NCBI RefSeq assembly: GCF_900111275.1
Contig: NZ_FOGR01000002.1
Coordinates: forward strand, 248,001 to 312,000
Direction: 5' to 3'
DNA: 64,000 nt
Source of the DNA: Rhizobium sp. NFR03
Lineage (GTDB): Bacteria; Pseudomonadota; Alphaproteobacteria; Rhizobiales; Rhizobiaceae
The notes below the pieces were generated by a model. The model had not been told where the DNA came from. It did not search any database and saw nothing but the letters and a program-made list of their open reading frames with translations. Shown here in pieces: positions 1 through 8,508 of this stretch; position 1 is the stretch's first letter; each line of letters opens with the position of its first letter. The position numbers and the translations under genes were made by a program.

Positions 1-469
1 CGGAAAATATGTCGCCGACGGCGGTACGGTGAAGCTTGCGGCGTCCTCGGAATTCGTGAACTCCGCCGCCGCTCTGCCGGCCTTTCAGACCACCTATGGC
101 TTCACCCTGAAGCCGGATCAGTTGATCACGCTTTCGGGCGGCGACACCGCGGCGACCATCGCGGCGGCCGCCAACCAGACGAACGGCGCTAATGCTGCCA
201 TGGTCTACGGCACGGATGGCGGCATCGCACCGTCTGGCCTCGTGGTGCTGGAAGACGACAAGGGCGTACAGCCCGTCTACCAGCCCGCTCCGATCATCCG
301 CGAAGCCGTGCTGAAGGAGAATCCGCAGATCGAAACACTTCTGAAGCCCGTCTTCGAGAAGCTCGACCTCGTGACCTTGCAGGATCTGAATGGTCGTGTG
401 CAGGTGGGCGGCGAGCCGGCCAAGGCCGTGGCGGAGGACTTCCTGAAGAAGAACGGCTTTCTGAAGTAA
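1..469 (+). CDS. osmoprotectant ABC transporter substrate-binding protein (3' part)
   Basis: This is the C-terminal part of a periplasmic binding protein of the OpuBC/OsmF (YehZ) family, which captures glycine betaine, choline or related solutes. The frame is open through the left edge, so the true start lies outside the window; about 155 residues are visible. The visible part ends in the family-typical helical tail (EDFLKKNGFLK). Two permeases and an ATPase follow on the same strand, which supports an uptake system for compatible solutes. The exact ligand cannot be read from the sequence. Confidence 0.85.
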   Translation, partial: GKYVADGGTVKLAASSEFVNSAAALPAFQTTYGFTLKPDQLITLSGGDTAATIAAAANQTNGANAAMVYGTDGGIAPSGLVVLEDDKGVQPVYQPAPIIREAVLKENPQIETLLKPVFEKLDLVTLQDLNGRVQVGGEPAKAVAEDFLKKNGFLK

Positions 470-567
470 GCGCACCGCCGGGCGCCTGTGGCTCCCGGCG
501 TCTCCGCCTTCTACCGGCGCCCGATCACATCCGCGGCGCCGGATATCTTCCAAACGTCAGGAGAGGC

Positions 568-1734
568 ATGCGCAATCGCTTCGACAAGCTCGGCGTCATG
601 ATCGCCATCCTCCTTGGCATCGGCATGGCCTGGGCGCCGTTCGCGACCTTTCGTGCCAATCGCATCGTGCCCGGCAGCCCGCGCTCCATTCTCGAAGCTT
701 TGCCGCCCGCCTGGGGCGCAGCCCTGCTGGTCGCGCTCGGCCTGGCGGCCATCTTCACCATCCTGAGGACGCCAGCGGCCGCAAGGCTGGCCGGAGCCGC
801 CATCTGTCTCATCGCGTTGATGCTGCTGATCGGCATGGCGGGACGTTTCCTCACCCCCGAGGGGAATACCTATGCGCGGGTCTCCCCGGCATCCGGCTTC
901 TGGACGCTTCTCTTCGCCTTCCTGCTGCTTGCCGCCGATGCCATCACGCGCATGAAGCCGAAGCCCGCGGTGAGGGTGCTTCTGCTGGTCGTAACGCTGA
1001 GTGGCCTTGTCGCCATCCTTGCCTCCGGCCGATGGGACTCCCTGTCGCTTCTCAAGGAATATTCCGGGCGGGCGGATGTCTTCTGGAGCGAGGCGGGAAA
1101 GCACGTGACGCTTGCGATCGGCTCGCTTCTCGCATCCGTCATCGTCGGCTTGCCCCTCGGCATCCTCTGTCACAGGGTGCGCCCGTTGCGGGCAGGTGTT
1201 CTGAACGTTCTCAATCTCATCCAGACGATACCCTCGATCGCCCTCTTCGGCCTTCTCATCGCGCCGCTTGGCTGGATCGCGGTCAATGTCCCCGGCGCTT
1301 ACGCGATCGGCGTGCGCGGCATCGGTGCTGCACCCGCCTTCGTCGCGCTGTTCCTGTACTCGCTGCTTCCCGTCGTCGCCAACACCGTGGTCGGTCTGGC
1401 GGGCGTGCCCCGCGAGGCGAACGAGGCGGCACGGGGCATAGGTATGACGGGTGCGCAACGCCTGCTGCGGGTGGAGTTTCCGCTGGCCCTGCCGGTCATT
1501 CTCACCGGCATCCGCATCGTTCTCGTCCAGAATATCGGTCTTGCGACCATCGCGGCGCTGATCGGCGGCGGCGGCTTCGGCGTCTTCGTCTTCCAGGGTA
1601 TCGGCCAGACCGCCATGGATCTGGTGCTGCTCGGCGCCGTTCCGACCGTGCTCCTGGCCTTTTCCGCAGCCATCATCCTCGATGCCCTCATCGACATCAA
1701 CGCGCCGCTCAACCGCGCAGGCAGGACGACATGA
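568..1734 (+). CDS. osmoprotectant ABC transporter permease (YehY-like, long form)
   Basis: Inner-membrane permease of 388 residues. About five hydrophobic segments in the first 150 residues precede a standard BPD_transp_1 domain (about 175-385) with an EAA loop around residues 283-315 (EANEAARGIGM). The long N-terminal extension and total length match the YehY subunit of the OsmF/YehZYXW system rather than the short OpuBB type. A GGAGAGG ribosome-binding site lies just before the ATG. The stop overlaps the ATG of the ATPase gene (ATGA), indicating translational coupling. Confidence 0.88.
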   Translation: MRNRFDKLGVMIAILLGIGMAWAPFATFRANRIVPGSPRSILEALPPAWGAALLVALGLAAIFTILRTPAAARLAGAAICLIALMLLIGMAGRFLTPEGNTYARVSPASGFWTLLFAFLLLAADAITRMKPKPAVRVLLLVVTLSGLVAILASGRWDSLSLLKEYSGRADVFWSEAGKHVTLAIGSLLASVIVGLPLGILCHRVRPLRAGVLNVLNLIQTIPSIALFGLLIAPLGWIAVNVPGAYAIGVRGIGAAPAFVALFLYSLLPVVANTVVGLAGVPREANEAARGIGMTGAQRLLRVEFPLALPVILTGIRIVLVQNIGLATIAALIGGGGFGVFVFQGIGQTAMDLVLLGAVPTVLLAFSAAIILDALIDINAPLNRAGRTT

Positions 1735-2669
1735 TCGAGATCGACGGCATCACCAAGCGCTATGGCGACAATACCGTCGTCAACAATGTCACGATGACCA
1801 TCAATCCGCGAACCGTAACGGTGATCGTCGGCACGTCCGGCTCCGGCAAGACGACGCTGCTGCGCATGATCAATCGCCTCGTCGAGCCGACCTCGGGCAC
1901 CATCCGCCTCGATGGCGAGGACAACCGTTCGGTTCCCGGTTTCGAGCTGCGCCGCCGCATCGGCTACGCTATTCAGGGGCATGGCCTGTTTCCGCATCGT
2001 ACGGTCGCCGAAAACATTGCGACGGTGCCGGTGCTGCTTGGCTGGGATAGGGGGCGCATCAAGGCAAAGGTGGCGGAGTTGCTGGCGTTGTTCCAGCTCG
2101 ATCCCGATACCTTCGCCGACCGCTTTCCGCATGAACTCTCCGGCGGACAGCAACAGCGTGTCGGCGTTGCGCGGGCGCTTGCCGCAGAGCCGAACGTGCT
2201 CCTCATGGACGAGCCCTTCGGCGCGCTCGATCCCATCATCCGCGCCAAGGCGCAAGAGGACCTGCTGGCGATACAGCGGCTGCTCGGCACGACCATCATT
2301 CTCGTGACGCACGACATGGAGGAGGCATTCCACCTCGCAGACCGCATCGCCGTGATGGACAAGGGCGAGCTGGTGCAGTACGGGCCGCCAGCCGAACTGG
2401 TCGAGCGCCCGGCGACGGATTTCGTCGAGACCCTGATCGGCGCGACCGAGCGCCCGTTCCGGATGCTGTCGATCGAAACAGCGGGCGCCGCTGCGGAACC
2501 TGGCGAGGCGCAGGGCAGAGCCATCGCCGCCGCGACGACGCAGCGGGATGCGCTTGCAGAACTTCTGTGGAGCGGCCGCGACGCGGCACCGGTTGCGGGC
2601 GCCGACGGTCAGCCCATCGGCCGGATCACGCTCGACGGGCTGGTGCGGCGCGCAGCGAGGCGCCGATGA
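1731..2669 (+). CDS. osmoprotectant ABC transporter ATP-binding protein (YehX/OpuBA-like)
   Basis: ATPase of 312 residues that powers the flanking permeases. Visible motifs are Walker A GTSGSGKTT (about residues 34-42), the Q-loop region, the signature SGGQQQRVGVARAL, Walker B LLMDEPFGALD and the switch His in VTHDMEEA. About 70 residues follow the ABC domain, as in OpuBA-type subunits. The ATG at 1731 is chosen because it overlaps the upstream stop as ATGA and begins exactly at the conserved MIEIDGITKRYG start. A longer frame exists upstream but lies inside the permease gene. Confidence 0.92.
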   Translation: MIEIDGITKRYGDNTVVNNVTMTINPRTVTVIVGTSGSGKTTLLRMINRLVEPTSGTIRLDGEDNRSVPGFELRRRIGYAIQGHGLFPHRTVAENIATVPVLLGWDRGRIKAKVAELLALFQLDPDTFADRFPHELSGGQQQRVGVARALAAEPNVLLMDEPFGALDPIIRAKAQEDLLAIQRLLGTTIILVTHDMEEAFHLADRIAVMDKGELVQYGPPAELVERPATDFVETLIGATERPFRMLSIETAGAAAEPGEAQGRAIAAATTQRDALAELLWSGRDAAPVAGADGQPIGRITLDGLVRRAARRR

Positions 2670-3469
2670 CGATCTCCCGATCGACGCTTCATCACGCCGC
2701 AGCGGATCGATCTGCAGCAGGTTCGCGGGCAAGGTCCTGGGTTCCGCTCGCCCTGCGGGCGCTGCTGCTCGTCGCGCTTCTCACCTTCCTCATCGCCCCC
2801 TCGATTTTCGAGCCGATCCTGAAGCCGCTCGTGCAGGACAACGCACCGGCCATCTACAATCAGGGGAGCCTCTTCACGCTGACGCTTCTGCACCTGCGCA
2901 TCGTTGCCATCGCGACGACGGCCGCCATTCTGGTGGCGGTTACGCTGGCCATTCTCGTGACGCGGCCGTTCGGGGCGGAGTTTCTTCCCCTGTCGCGCAG
3001 TCTTGTGAATGTCGGGCAGACCTTTCCGCCGGTCGCGGTCCTCGCACTGTCGGTGCCGGCCCTTGGCTTCGGGGAAAAGCCGACGCTGGTGGCGCTCTTT
3101 CTCTACGGCTTGCTACCGATCTTCGAGAACACACTGACGGCACTGACGACCCTGCCGCCGGCCGTGATGGAAGCGGCGAGGGGCGCCGGCATGACGAACC
3201 GCCAGCGCCTGTTTCGCGTGGAGCTTCCGCTTGCGGCGCCCGTCATTCTGGCGGGGATCCGGCTGTCCATCACCGTCAGCCTTGCCACCGCGACCATCGG
3301 TTCCACGGTTGCGGCGCGAACGCTGGGCGAGGTCATCATCGCCGGCCTCCAGTCCAACAATCTCGCCTTCGTCCTTCAGGGCGGCCTCATCGTCGGGGCA
3401 CTTGCGGTTCTGATCTATGACGGTCTCTCGGCCCTTGAAGCCCGCCTTCGCCGCCGCGCCGGCCTCTGA
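2666..3469 (+). CDS. osmoprotectant ABC transporter permease (YehW/OpuBB-like, short form)
   Basis: Second permease, 267 residues, with one N-terminal hydrophobic segment (about 25-45) followed by a BPD_transp_1 domain. The EAA loop (EAARGAGMTNRQRLFRVELPL) is clear. The ATG at 2666 overlaps the ATPase stop as ATGA, so this start is preferred over an upstream in-frame ATG that lies within the ATPase gene. It completes the four-gene transporter. The transporter probably imports betaine-like solutes; no regulator of the system is visible nearby. Confidence 0.88.
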   Translation: MTISRSTLHHAAADRSAAGSRARSWVPLALRALLLVALLTFLIAPSIFEPILKPLVQDNAPAIYNQGSLFTLTLLHLRIVAIATTAAILVAVTLAILVTRPFGAEFLPLSRSLVNVGQTFPPVAVLALSVPALGFGEKPTLVALFLYGLLPIFENTLTALTTLPPAVMEAARGAGMTNRQRLFRVELPLAAPVILAGIRLSITVSLATATIGSTVAARTLGEVIIAGLQSNNLAFVLQGGLIVGALAVLIYDGLSALEARLRRRAGL

Positions 3470-3593
3470 TCGACAACGGGCTCCGCTCTGCAAAGCACGT
3501 TCGGACGTCCTGACACGAAAGCCCCGGCAAGGGCCGAGGCAATCATAGCCCGTTCGTGTGCATCTCCGGTCGAAGCGGCAGGGCTACGGTTGG

Positions 3594-3836
3594 TCAGTGA
3601 GCGCGCTGCCTCTGCAGGCCGGGCTCCGGGAAGGAAAGACCATCATAGGTACTGTCGCCTTCCTGCAGAACCGAGCGCAGGGCAAGATCGAGGCAATGCA
3701 CGGCATTTTCCATATTGAGGTCGATCGCATTCTGCCGGGCGAACACGATCAGTCGGGCAAGCGCCCGTACTTCCTCAGGGTCTCGCTCTGCGTGAGCGAC
3801 GTCGATCTGTTCCGCATGCGGGTTGCTGAGTGTCAT
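3594..3836 (-). CDS. small conserved-looking hypothetical protein
   Basis: An 80-residue soluble, acidic protein with no recognised domain. The ATG at 3836 is preferred; a TTG 48 bases upstream would add 16 residues of unlikely composition. It sits alone, convergent with the ABC transporter and just downstream of the TfuA/YcaO locus on the same strand, separated from tfuA by about 110 bases. The sequence looks protein-like (amphipathic, evenly mixed residues), but no function can be assigned. It could be read with the tfuA operon. Confidence 0.45.
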   Translation of the reverse strand: MTLSNPHAEQIDVAHAERDPEEVRALARLIVFARQNAIDLNMENAVHCLDLALRSVLQEGDSTYDGLSFPEPGLQRQRAH

Positions 3837-3948
3837 GTTCCAAGCCGTTCCGTTGTCCCGGAATGACTGTAGAGGCTGACGCAAGGAATCGCGCGTGACA
3901 CAGCCGTGACATGGAAAGCGTGACCTGACATCAGCCCCTGAAGGCTAT

Positions 3949-4680
3949 TCAAAACATAAGTGTTTTTGCATTTTCACGGTCCAGCAGCTCGCGCCAGAGC
4001 GTTGTTTCCTGAAAGATCCAGTGGGGCTTCTCCCTTGACCGATCGTCCGGATGCGCGGTCATCGCGGCGACCAGAAGCAGGGCATCCTCGCGCTTGCGGT
4101 TGCATGCGCGAGATTTCAGTTCCCGCTCCAGCCTGATGCGAAGTTCCTCGTCCGGTATGGAAACATGATCGAGGATGGCGCGCCATGTCCGGTCCTTGAA
4201 ATGCAGGTGCCTGGCAGCCGCCTCGATCCGGCTTCGCAGGTCCGGCGTGAGGCTGGCTGGCAGATCGCTTCGCTGCAATGTGGCGATGATGTTGACCAGA
4301 GGCTCGGTCAGGCTCGCCCATCCCAGTTCGGCCGGCGCGTGGAGCTGCGCTACATCGGCGTCGTCCACAAGCATGCCATCGGCATAGGCTTGCGCAATGG
4401 CGCCAATGGCAATCATACCGAAGGTACGGCACTCCGCTGCCCGCAACGCACCCATGCTGGCCGCACCGAAAACCGTGACGCCTTCCGACAGCGCGTAGAG
4501 GATTTCCTTGTGCCAGACCGGCGCCGTGTATTCGAAGCCGCCATCGACCAGCCCGATGATGCCGGCTCCGTCGCGCACGGCGCGATAGAGATCTCCCTGA
4601 ATGGCCGGCGGACGGATGTTAAGGCCGGGCGCGATCCGTTCTGCGTCCGGCAATGTCGGGCCGATGAACAGAACCTTCAT
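3949..4680 (-). CDS. TfuA-like protein
   Basis: A 243-residue protein of the TfuA family, named after the trifolitoxin locus of Rhizobium. The N-terminus MKVLFIGPTLPDAE, the PPAIQGDLYRA segment, and the central GAASMGALRAAECRTFGM and AYADGMLVDDADVA stretches are typical of the family. TfuA proteins partner YcaO enzymes and are thought to deliver sulfur for backbone thioamide formation. Here the gene begins 10 bases after the YcaO stop, so the two are almost certainly co-translated. The substrate is unknown. Confidence 0.85.
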   Translation of the reverse strand: MKVLFIGPTLPDAERIAPGLNIRPPAIQGDLYRAVRDGAGIIGLVDGGFEYTAPVWHKEILYALSEGVTVFGAASMGALRAAECRTFGMIAIGAIAQAYADGMLVDDADVAQLHAPAELGWASLTEPLVNIIATLQRSDLPASLTPDLRSRIEAAARHLHFKDRTWRAILDHVSIPDEELRIRLERELKSRACNRKREDALLLVAAMTAHPDDRSREKPHWIFQETTLWRELLDRENAKTLMF

Positions 4681-4690
4681 GCATGTCCCT

Positions 4691-5860
4691 TCATAGCGTC
4701 AGAGCCTGTCGAAGTGCACGCGTCCCGTATCGCTGCCGGCGGTTCCCCTCGGGGTTTTCGAGCGCGGGTGCAAGGACCTTGACGACGGAAAAGGGAAGGT
4801 CCGGACGAGAAAGCCGCACCGCGATCATCGGCCCTGCACGCCGCGCGTGGAGGTGGTCGATCAGGGTCCCGGGCGTGCAGGCCGGGCCGTCGGCAAGGCT
4901 TCGCGCGGCGGGCTTCGCCATCATGAACTGTCGCGTGCTTTCCGCCAGCGGCCTGTCGTAGTCGGCCGGAAACACGTCATCCCGCGCGCCGCTGATATAG
5001 GTCAGGCGCGACTGCGCGCTTTCCGTGATGGCCCGAAGCGCTGCCTGCCGGGGAAGGGGATGCGCGCCGGCTCCGAAGGTCACATCCACATGCCGCAATC
5101 GCCCCGAGAGATGCGTTCCACCCGGGCCCAGAAACGCGGAGAAACAGGGAATGCCAAGATCGCTTGTCGCATCGAACAGACGCAGTGTCAGTCCCGCCGC
5201 CGCGATCTGTCGTTCCAGATCATGCAGGATCGGGCAGTCGAAGCCGGAGGGATCGACGCAGGTGCCCTGTCGCGCCGCCTGCGGGCGCAATTGCCAGAGC
5301 GCATGCGCGTCCCGTTCCACCCGCTCCATCAGCCCGTGAAAGATCGCCTCCTCCAGCGTATTACCGGAGGCAAGTCCGTCGGAAGATTGCCAGTACCGGC
5401 TCTCCTGGATCGTCCGGTCGAGGACGACGGCGTGCCGGGGCACGAAGACGGTCTCCCCGCTCGCGATATCCTGTCCCTCGACCCACGCCGCGTGCTCGTC
5501 TGCCAAAAGGAGATCGTGGCCCGATGCGACCAGCGCCGGGAGCGCATGAAAGGCCAGTCCGCGACGCGTCAGGTCCGCAATGCTCGCCTTGAGGACAGGG
5601 ATATCGGGATCGCAGGCGACCGCCCGCTCCAATGCTTCCATGACGGCGGATGTCCGCGCATCGGCGTCCGTCGCACCTTTGCCCTGCGCCACGACGATGG
5701 ATCGCGCATTGGGCGTGTAGGCGCACCAGACGGGAATGCCGATCCGGTCGAGCGACGTGTGCCGCGCGACCCGCGTGATGCCGAATTCGGCGAGAAAAGG
5801 TGCACCGCGGTCGAAGGTCTCGGCCGCGGTGCACTGTCTGTCGAAACCGGTAAGGCACAA
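4691..5860 (-). CDS. YcaO-family cyclodehydratase/thioamidase
   Basis: A 389-residue YcaO-domain protein. YcaO enzymes use ATP to activate peptide backbone amides, giving azolines or, with TfuA, thioamides. Visible family features are the Mg-ATP helix TSAVMEALER (E76, E79) and the second acidic helix HGLMERVERDAHALW (about 175-189). The C-terminus lacks a proline-rich PxPxP tail. No ATG is available: the first usable start is TTG at 5860, five bases after the stop of the small upstream gene, which suggests coupling. The frame stays open further upstream without a start codon, so the exact start is uncertain. Confidence 0.83.
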   Translation of the reverse strand: MCLTGFDRQCTAAETFDRGAPFLAEFGITRVARHTSLDRIGIPVWCAYTPNARSIVVAQGKGATDADARTSAVMEALERAVACDPDIPVLKASIADLTRRGLAFHALPALVASGHDLLLADEHAAWVEGQDIASGETVFVPRHAVVLDRTIQESRYWQSSDGLASGNTLEEAIFHGLMERVERDAHALWQLRPQAARQGTCVDPSGFDCPILHDLERQIAAAGLTLRLFDATSDLGIPCFSAFLGPGGTHLSGRLRHVDVTFGAGAHPLPRQAALRAITESAQSRLTYISGARDDVFPADYDRPLAESTRQFMMAKPAARSLADGPACTPGTLIDHLHARRAGPMIAVRLSRPDLPFSVVKVLAPALENPEGNRRQRYGTRALRQALTL

Positions 5861-5865
5861 TGGCG

Positions 5866-6069
5866 TCAGTCGAAGAGGCCGGAGAAGGCTTTGTCGGCCG
5901 GATCGAGTGCTACGGCGAAGTCCACGCCGCGGATGAATGGCGCACTGGACGAGCGCAGTTCGCCAGCGCGGCCGTCGGTATCCTCAAGCGGCTTCACCGT
6001 GCCCGCCTCGACATCGGCGACATAGAGCTGGCTATCCCCGGGAAAGCCGAAAACGACAGTTTTGGACAT
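5866..6069 (-). CDS. 67-residue protein upstream of YcaO; candidate modification substrate
   Basis: A small protein starting MSKTVVFGFPGDSQLY and ending DKAFSGLFD, with a clear GAAGGAAAT ribosome-binding site before the ATG at 6069. An upstream in-frame ATG at 6102 is less likely. It has no Cys, no signal peptide and no membrane segment. Its stop lies five bases before the YcaO start. A short gene translated immediately before a YcaO/TfuA pair is where a RiPP precursor would be expected, so it may be the peptide substrate. A binding or chaperone role is an alternative. The assignment is positional only. Confidence 0.6.
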   Translation of the reverse strand: MSKTVVFGFPGDSQLYVADVEAGTVKPLEDTDGRAGELRSSSAPFIRGVDFAVALDPADKAFSGLFD

Positions 6070-6169
6070 GCGATTTCCTTCATGGCGAGAATGAAAAGAC
6101 AACCGTTTGCGGCTTCAGGTTGAAGACCGAGAACGCTGTCATGGTAGGGCCGAAAAACGATTTCGTCCG

Positions 6170-8059
6170 TTAATATCCTGCCCGTGAAAGGCCTTCGCGG
6201 TAAAGCTCTTTCTGCCAGTTCTCGCGTATGGGTAGAACGGACAGCCATCGATCAAGGTCGAAATGCGGATTTGCCTCGCGGTCCTTGCGCCGGTAGCGTC
6301 GCGCCATCGCGGTATCTCCGAGCATGGCGAAGGCCGCCGCTCTCAGGCGGTCGGCCGAGGACTGATGGGCCATCCTGCCGATGTAATCGATGGCGTCCTG
6401 ATAATGGCCGACGAAGTAGCTTGCCCCCGCCGCGCTCCAGAAATAGTCGTCCGGGCTCAGCGGATTGAGCTCGATCGCCCGCTGGATTTTGCGCAGTCCT
6501 TCGTCGGGCCGCGAGGCATGAACGAGCGAATCGGCATAGCTGTAGATCGCATCCGCATAATGCGGGCTGAGGGCTTCCGCTCGTGCCAGGGCTTCGAGGC
6601 TTTCGTCGAGATCGCCGAGATAGAGCTTGGCAACGCCGAGTTCCTTGTAGCCGGCCGCGCTCGAAGGGTCCTGCTGAATGGCGAGCCGGGCATGGTCCTC
6701 GGCCTTGTGGAGAAGGCTCTTGTCGCCGCGCGCCGTCAGCACCCATTCCAGCGAATAGGTGCGCGCGAGCCCGATGAAGCTTGGCGCGAAATTCCGCCGA
6801 TACTGAAGCGCCTCGCGAAAACCGCGCCGCGCACCGCGGATCGACGGCAGCGAGAGGTCCTTGGTCTGGCGGGCGCCGGAGAGATAGGCGCGATAGGCAT
6901 CCGGATGATGTTCGTACTCGACCAGCGGATCCTGGTTGCGCTGCAACTCCGCCGCGATGCTATCGGCAATGATCCTGGCAATCACCTTGCGGTGCGAGGA
7001 AAACGGAATGTCGAGCGCGAAGCGCTCCGCCCAGATGACCCTGTCGAGCGGGACGAAGATGACCTGCACCATCAGACCTTCCGCGCAGAGCGTCGTATCC
7101 ACGAGATAGGAGACGGCATGCGTTTCCAGCATGGCGATCTTGTCGTTGCTCTCCTGGATCCGCTTGGCGGTGTGCGGCGCGACGATCGAGATATTGCGCA
7201 GGGTGCAGAGGCTGATGGCGATATCATCGATCAGTGCTTCGACCGTTCCGGTGAGTGTTCTCGATGCGCCGGCCCGAAGGACCGGTGGCAGCAGCGCCAG
7301 TCTCGGCAGAGCCGCTGTCACGGTGAGGACGCGTTGCACGCGCGGCACGGCCTGGGCATAGGCAGCCAGGCGCGTGCCGGGTAGTGCTGTGTTGACGGGC
7401 GCGGCTTCCCGGTTTCCGGTCGGCAGCGAGTCTAGCCGGTCGGTATTCGAGGCCGTTCCATAGTGTGACGATGGAGCGTTAGCCTCGAGAAGCGCCCGCA
7501 CCGGCTCGTCATGCACATTGCGTTCGAGGAGCAGGAATGCAGCCTCCCGCAGCGATACGGTCTCCGGGCGGGCCGAGGCCCCGTCCGGCAAGGTCAGAAT
7601 CCGCTCGCGCAGGCAATGATAATGCATGTCGATCTGCAGATCGACCCAGCGACGCAAGGGTCCGTCTGGCAGCTTGCCGCCGAGAAAGCGTTCCCGGAGC
7701 AATGAAAGCATCGTTTCAACGGATGTGTCGTCTCGCCGGAAGCAGGCAGCGTCTACGATCAGCCGCTGCCCGTCATCGCCCAGCGTGATCGATGTTTCAT
7801 CGATGTCGAGGATCATGCTGTGACAGGCGAATTGCGCCTTGCGAATTCGCGATACCATCTTGCGCAGATTGATGTGCTGCGCCTCCCGGTCGGCCTCCGG
7901 CCAGAGAAGGGCGGAGGCTTCGTCGCGTCGCAGAACGGGACGTTCTCCCAGACGCAGCATGCAGACGAGCAACAGCGCCTTTTGCGGAAAAGCGAGGTCT
8001 TCACCGCTTCGGGTTGTCAGGGCCAGGTTGCCGAAGGTCTGCAGCCGCAACGGGCACAT
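6170..8059 (-). CDS. SARP/BTAD-like transcriptional regulator with TPR repeats
   Basis: A 629-residue regulator. Residues 1-75 read as an OmpR/SARP-type winged helix (LRLQTFGNLAL, then LLWPEADREAQHINLRKMVSRIRK), followed by a degenerate BTAD-like helical region to about 200. A linker and a domain at about 260-375 resemble the TolB/cyclase-associated part of similar proteobacterial regulators, and TPR-like repeats occupy about 420-600 (LGVAKLYLGDLDESLEALARAEALSP is one unit). No receiver domain or kinase motif is seen. The ATG overlaps the stop of the XRE gene as TGATG. It probably controls the YcaO/TfuA genes 100 bases downstream. Confidence 0.7.
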   Translation of the reverse strand: MCPLRLQTFGNLALTTRSGEDLAFPQKALLLVCMLRLGERPVLRRDEASALLWPEADREAQHINLRKMVSRIRKAQFACHSMILDIDETSITLGDDGQRLIVDAACFRRDDTSVETMLSLLRERFLGGKLPDGPLRRWVDLQIDMHYHCLRERILTLPDGASARPETVSLREAAFLLLERNVHDEPVRALLEANAPSSHYGTASNTDRLDSLPTGNREAAPVNTALPGTRLAAYAQAVPRVQRVLTVTAALPRLALLPPVLRAGASRTLTGTVEALIDDIAISLCTLRNISIVAPHTAKRIQESNDKIAMLETHAVSYLVDTTLCAEGLMVQVIFVPLDRVIWAERFALDIPFSSHRKVIARIIADSIAAELQRNQDPLVEYEHHPDAYRAYLSGARQTKDLSLPSIRGARRGFREALQYRRNFAPSFIGLARTYSLEWVLTARGDKSLLHKAEDHARLAIQQDPSSAAGYKELGVAKLYLGDLDESLEALARAEALSPHYADAIYSYADSLVHASRPDEGLRKIQRAIELNPLSPDDYFWSAAGASYFVGHYQDAIDYIGRMAHQSSADRLRAAAFAMLGDTAMARRYRRKDREANPHFDLDRWLSVLPIRENWQKELYREGLSRAGY

Positions 8060-8508
8060 CAGGAGGCGTTGGCGGACGCCTGCGCGGCGGACGCATCCAC
8101 CGGCTGCCGGGCAGCGGCCTCTTCGCCCTGCGCCAGCGAGGTCACCAGGGCCACGACCGTTTTGCGGATGTCAGGGCTCTTGATGGAGGAAAACGCCTTG
8201 TTCAGCGACAGGCCTTCGCGCGTCGACAGGAACGCGTTGACCGCGTCGAAATCGGCAGCCTCGGGACGGGTCTGGTCGCTCGGATTGTCCTGGAAGAAGT
8301 AGCTGATCGGCACGCTCAGAATGTCCGCGGCGGCCTGCAGCCGGCTCGCGCCCATCCGGTTCACACCCTTTTCGTACTTCTGGATCTGCTGGAAGGTGAT
8401 GCCGAGCCGGTCGCCCAGCGCCGTCTGGCTCATGCCCAGAATAAGCCGGCGCGCACGAACACGACCTCCGACGTAAATATCGATCGCATGGGGGGCCTTC
8501 GCGTTCAT
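8059..8508 (-). CDS. XRE-family HTH transcriptional regulator
   Basis: A 149-residue regulator. The Cro/C1-type HTH spans about residues 15-70 (RARRLILGMSQTALGDRLGITFQQIQKYEKGVNRMGASRL), followed by LSVPISYFF, a layout common to rhizobial PraR-like regulators. The C-terminal half is Ala-rich and helical. The ATG at 8508 has an AGGAG site seven bases upstream; a longer frame upstream is rejected because it begins in non-coding-looking DNA. Its stop overlaps the start of the SARP-like gene, so both regulators should be made together. It may be autoregulatory, but no operator was identified. Confidence 0.85.
   Translation of the reverse strand: MNAKAPHAIDIYVGGRVRARRLILGMSQTALGDRLGITFQQIQKYEKGVNRMGASRLQAAADILSVPISYFFQDNPSDQTRPEAADFDAVNAFLSTREGLSLNKAFSSIKSPDIRKTVVALVTSLAQGEEAAARQPVDASAAQASANAS

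Noticed and set aside
511-2732. Minus-strand frames opposite the ABC transporter permease and ATPase genes
   Set aside because: Arg/Gly/Asp-rich shadow sequence without motifs; transporter genes are clear on the plus strand.
3500-3550. Possible weak hairpin between the ABC operon and the 80-residue gene
   Set aside because: GCCCCGGC and GCCGAGGC pair with a mismatch and lack a T-run, so it is too weak to call.
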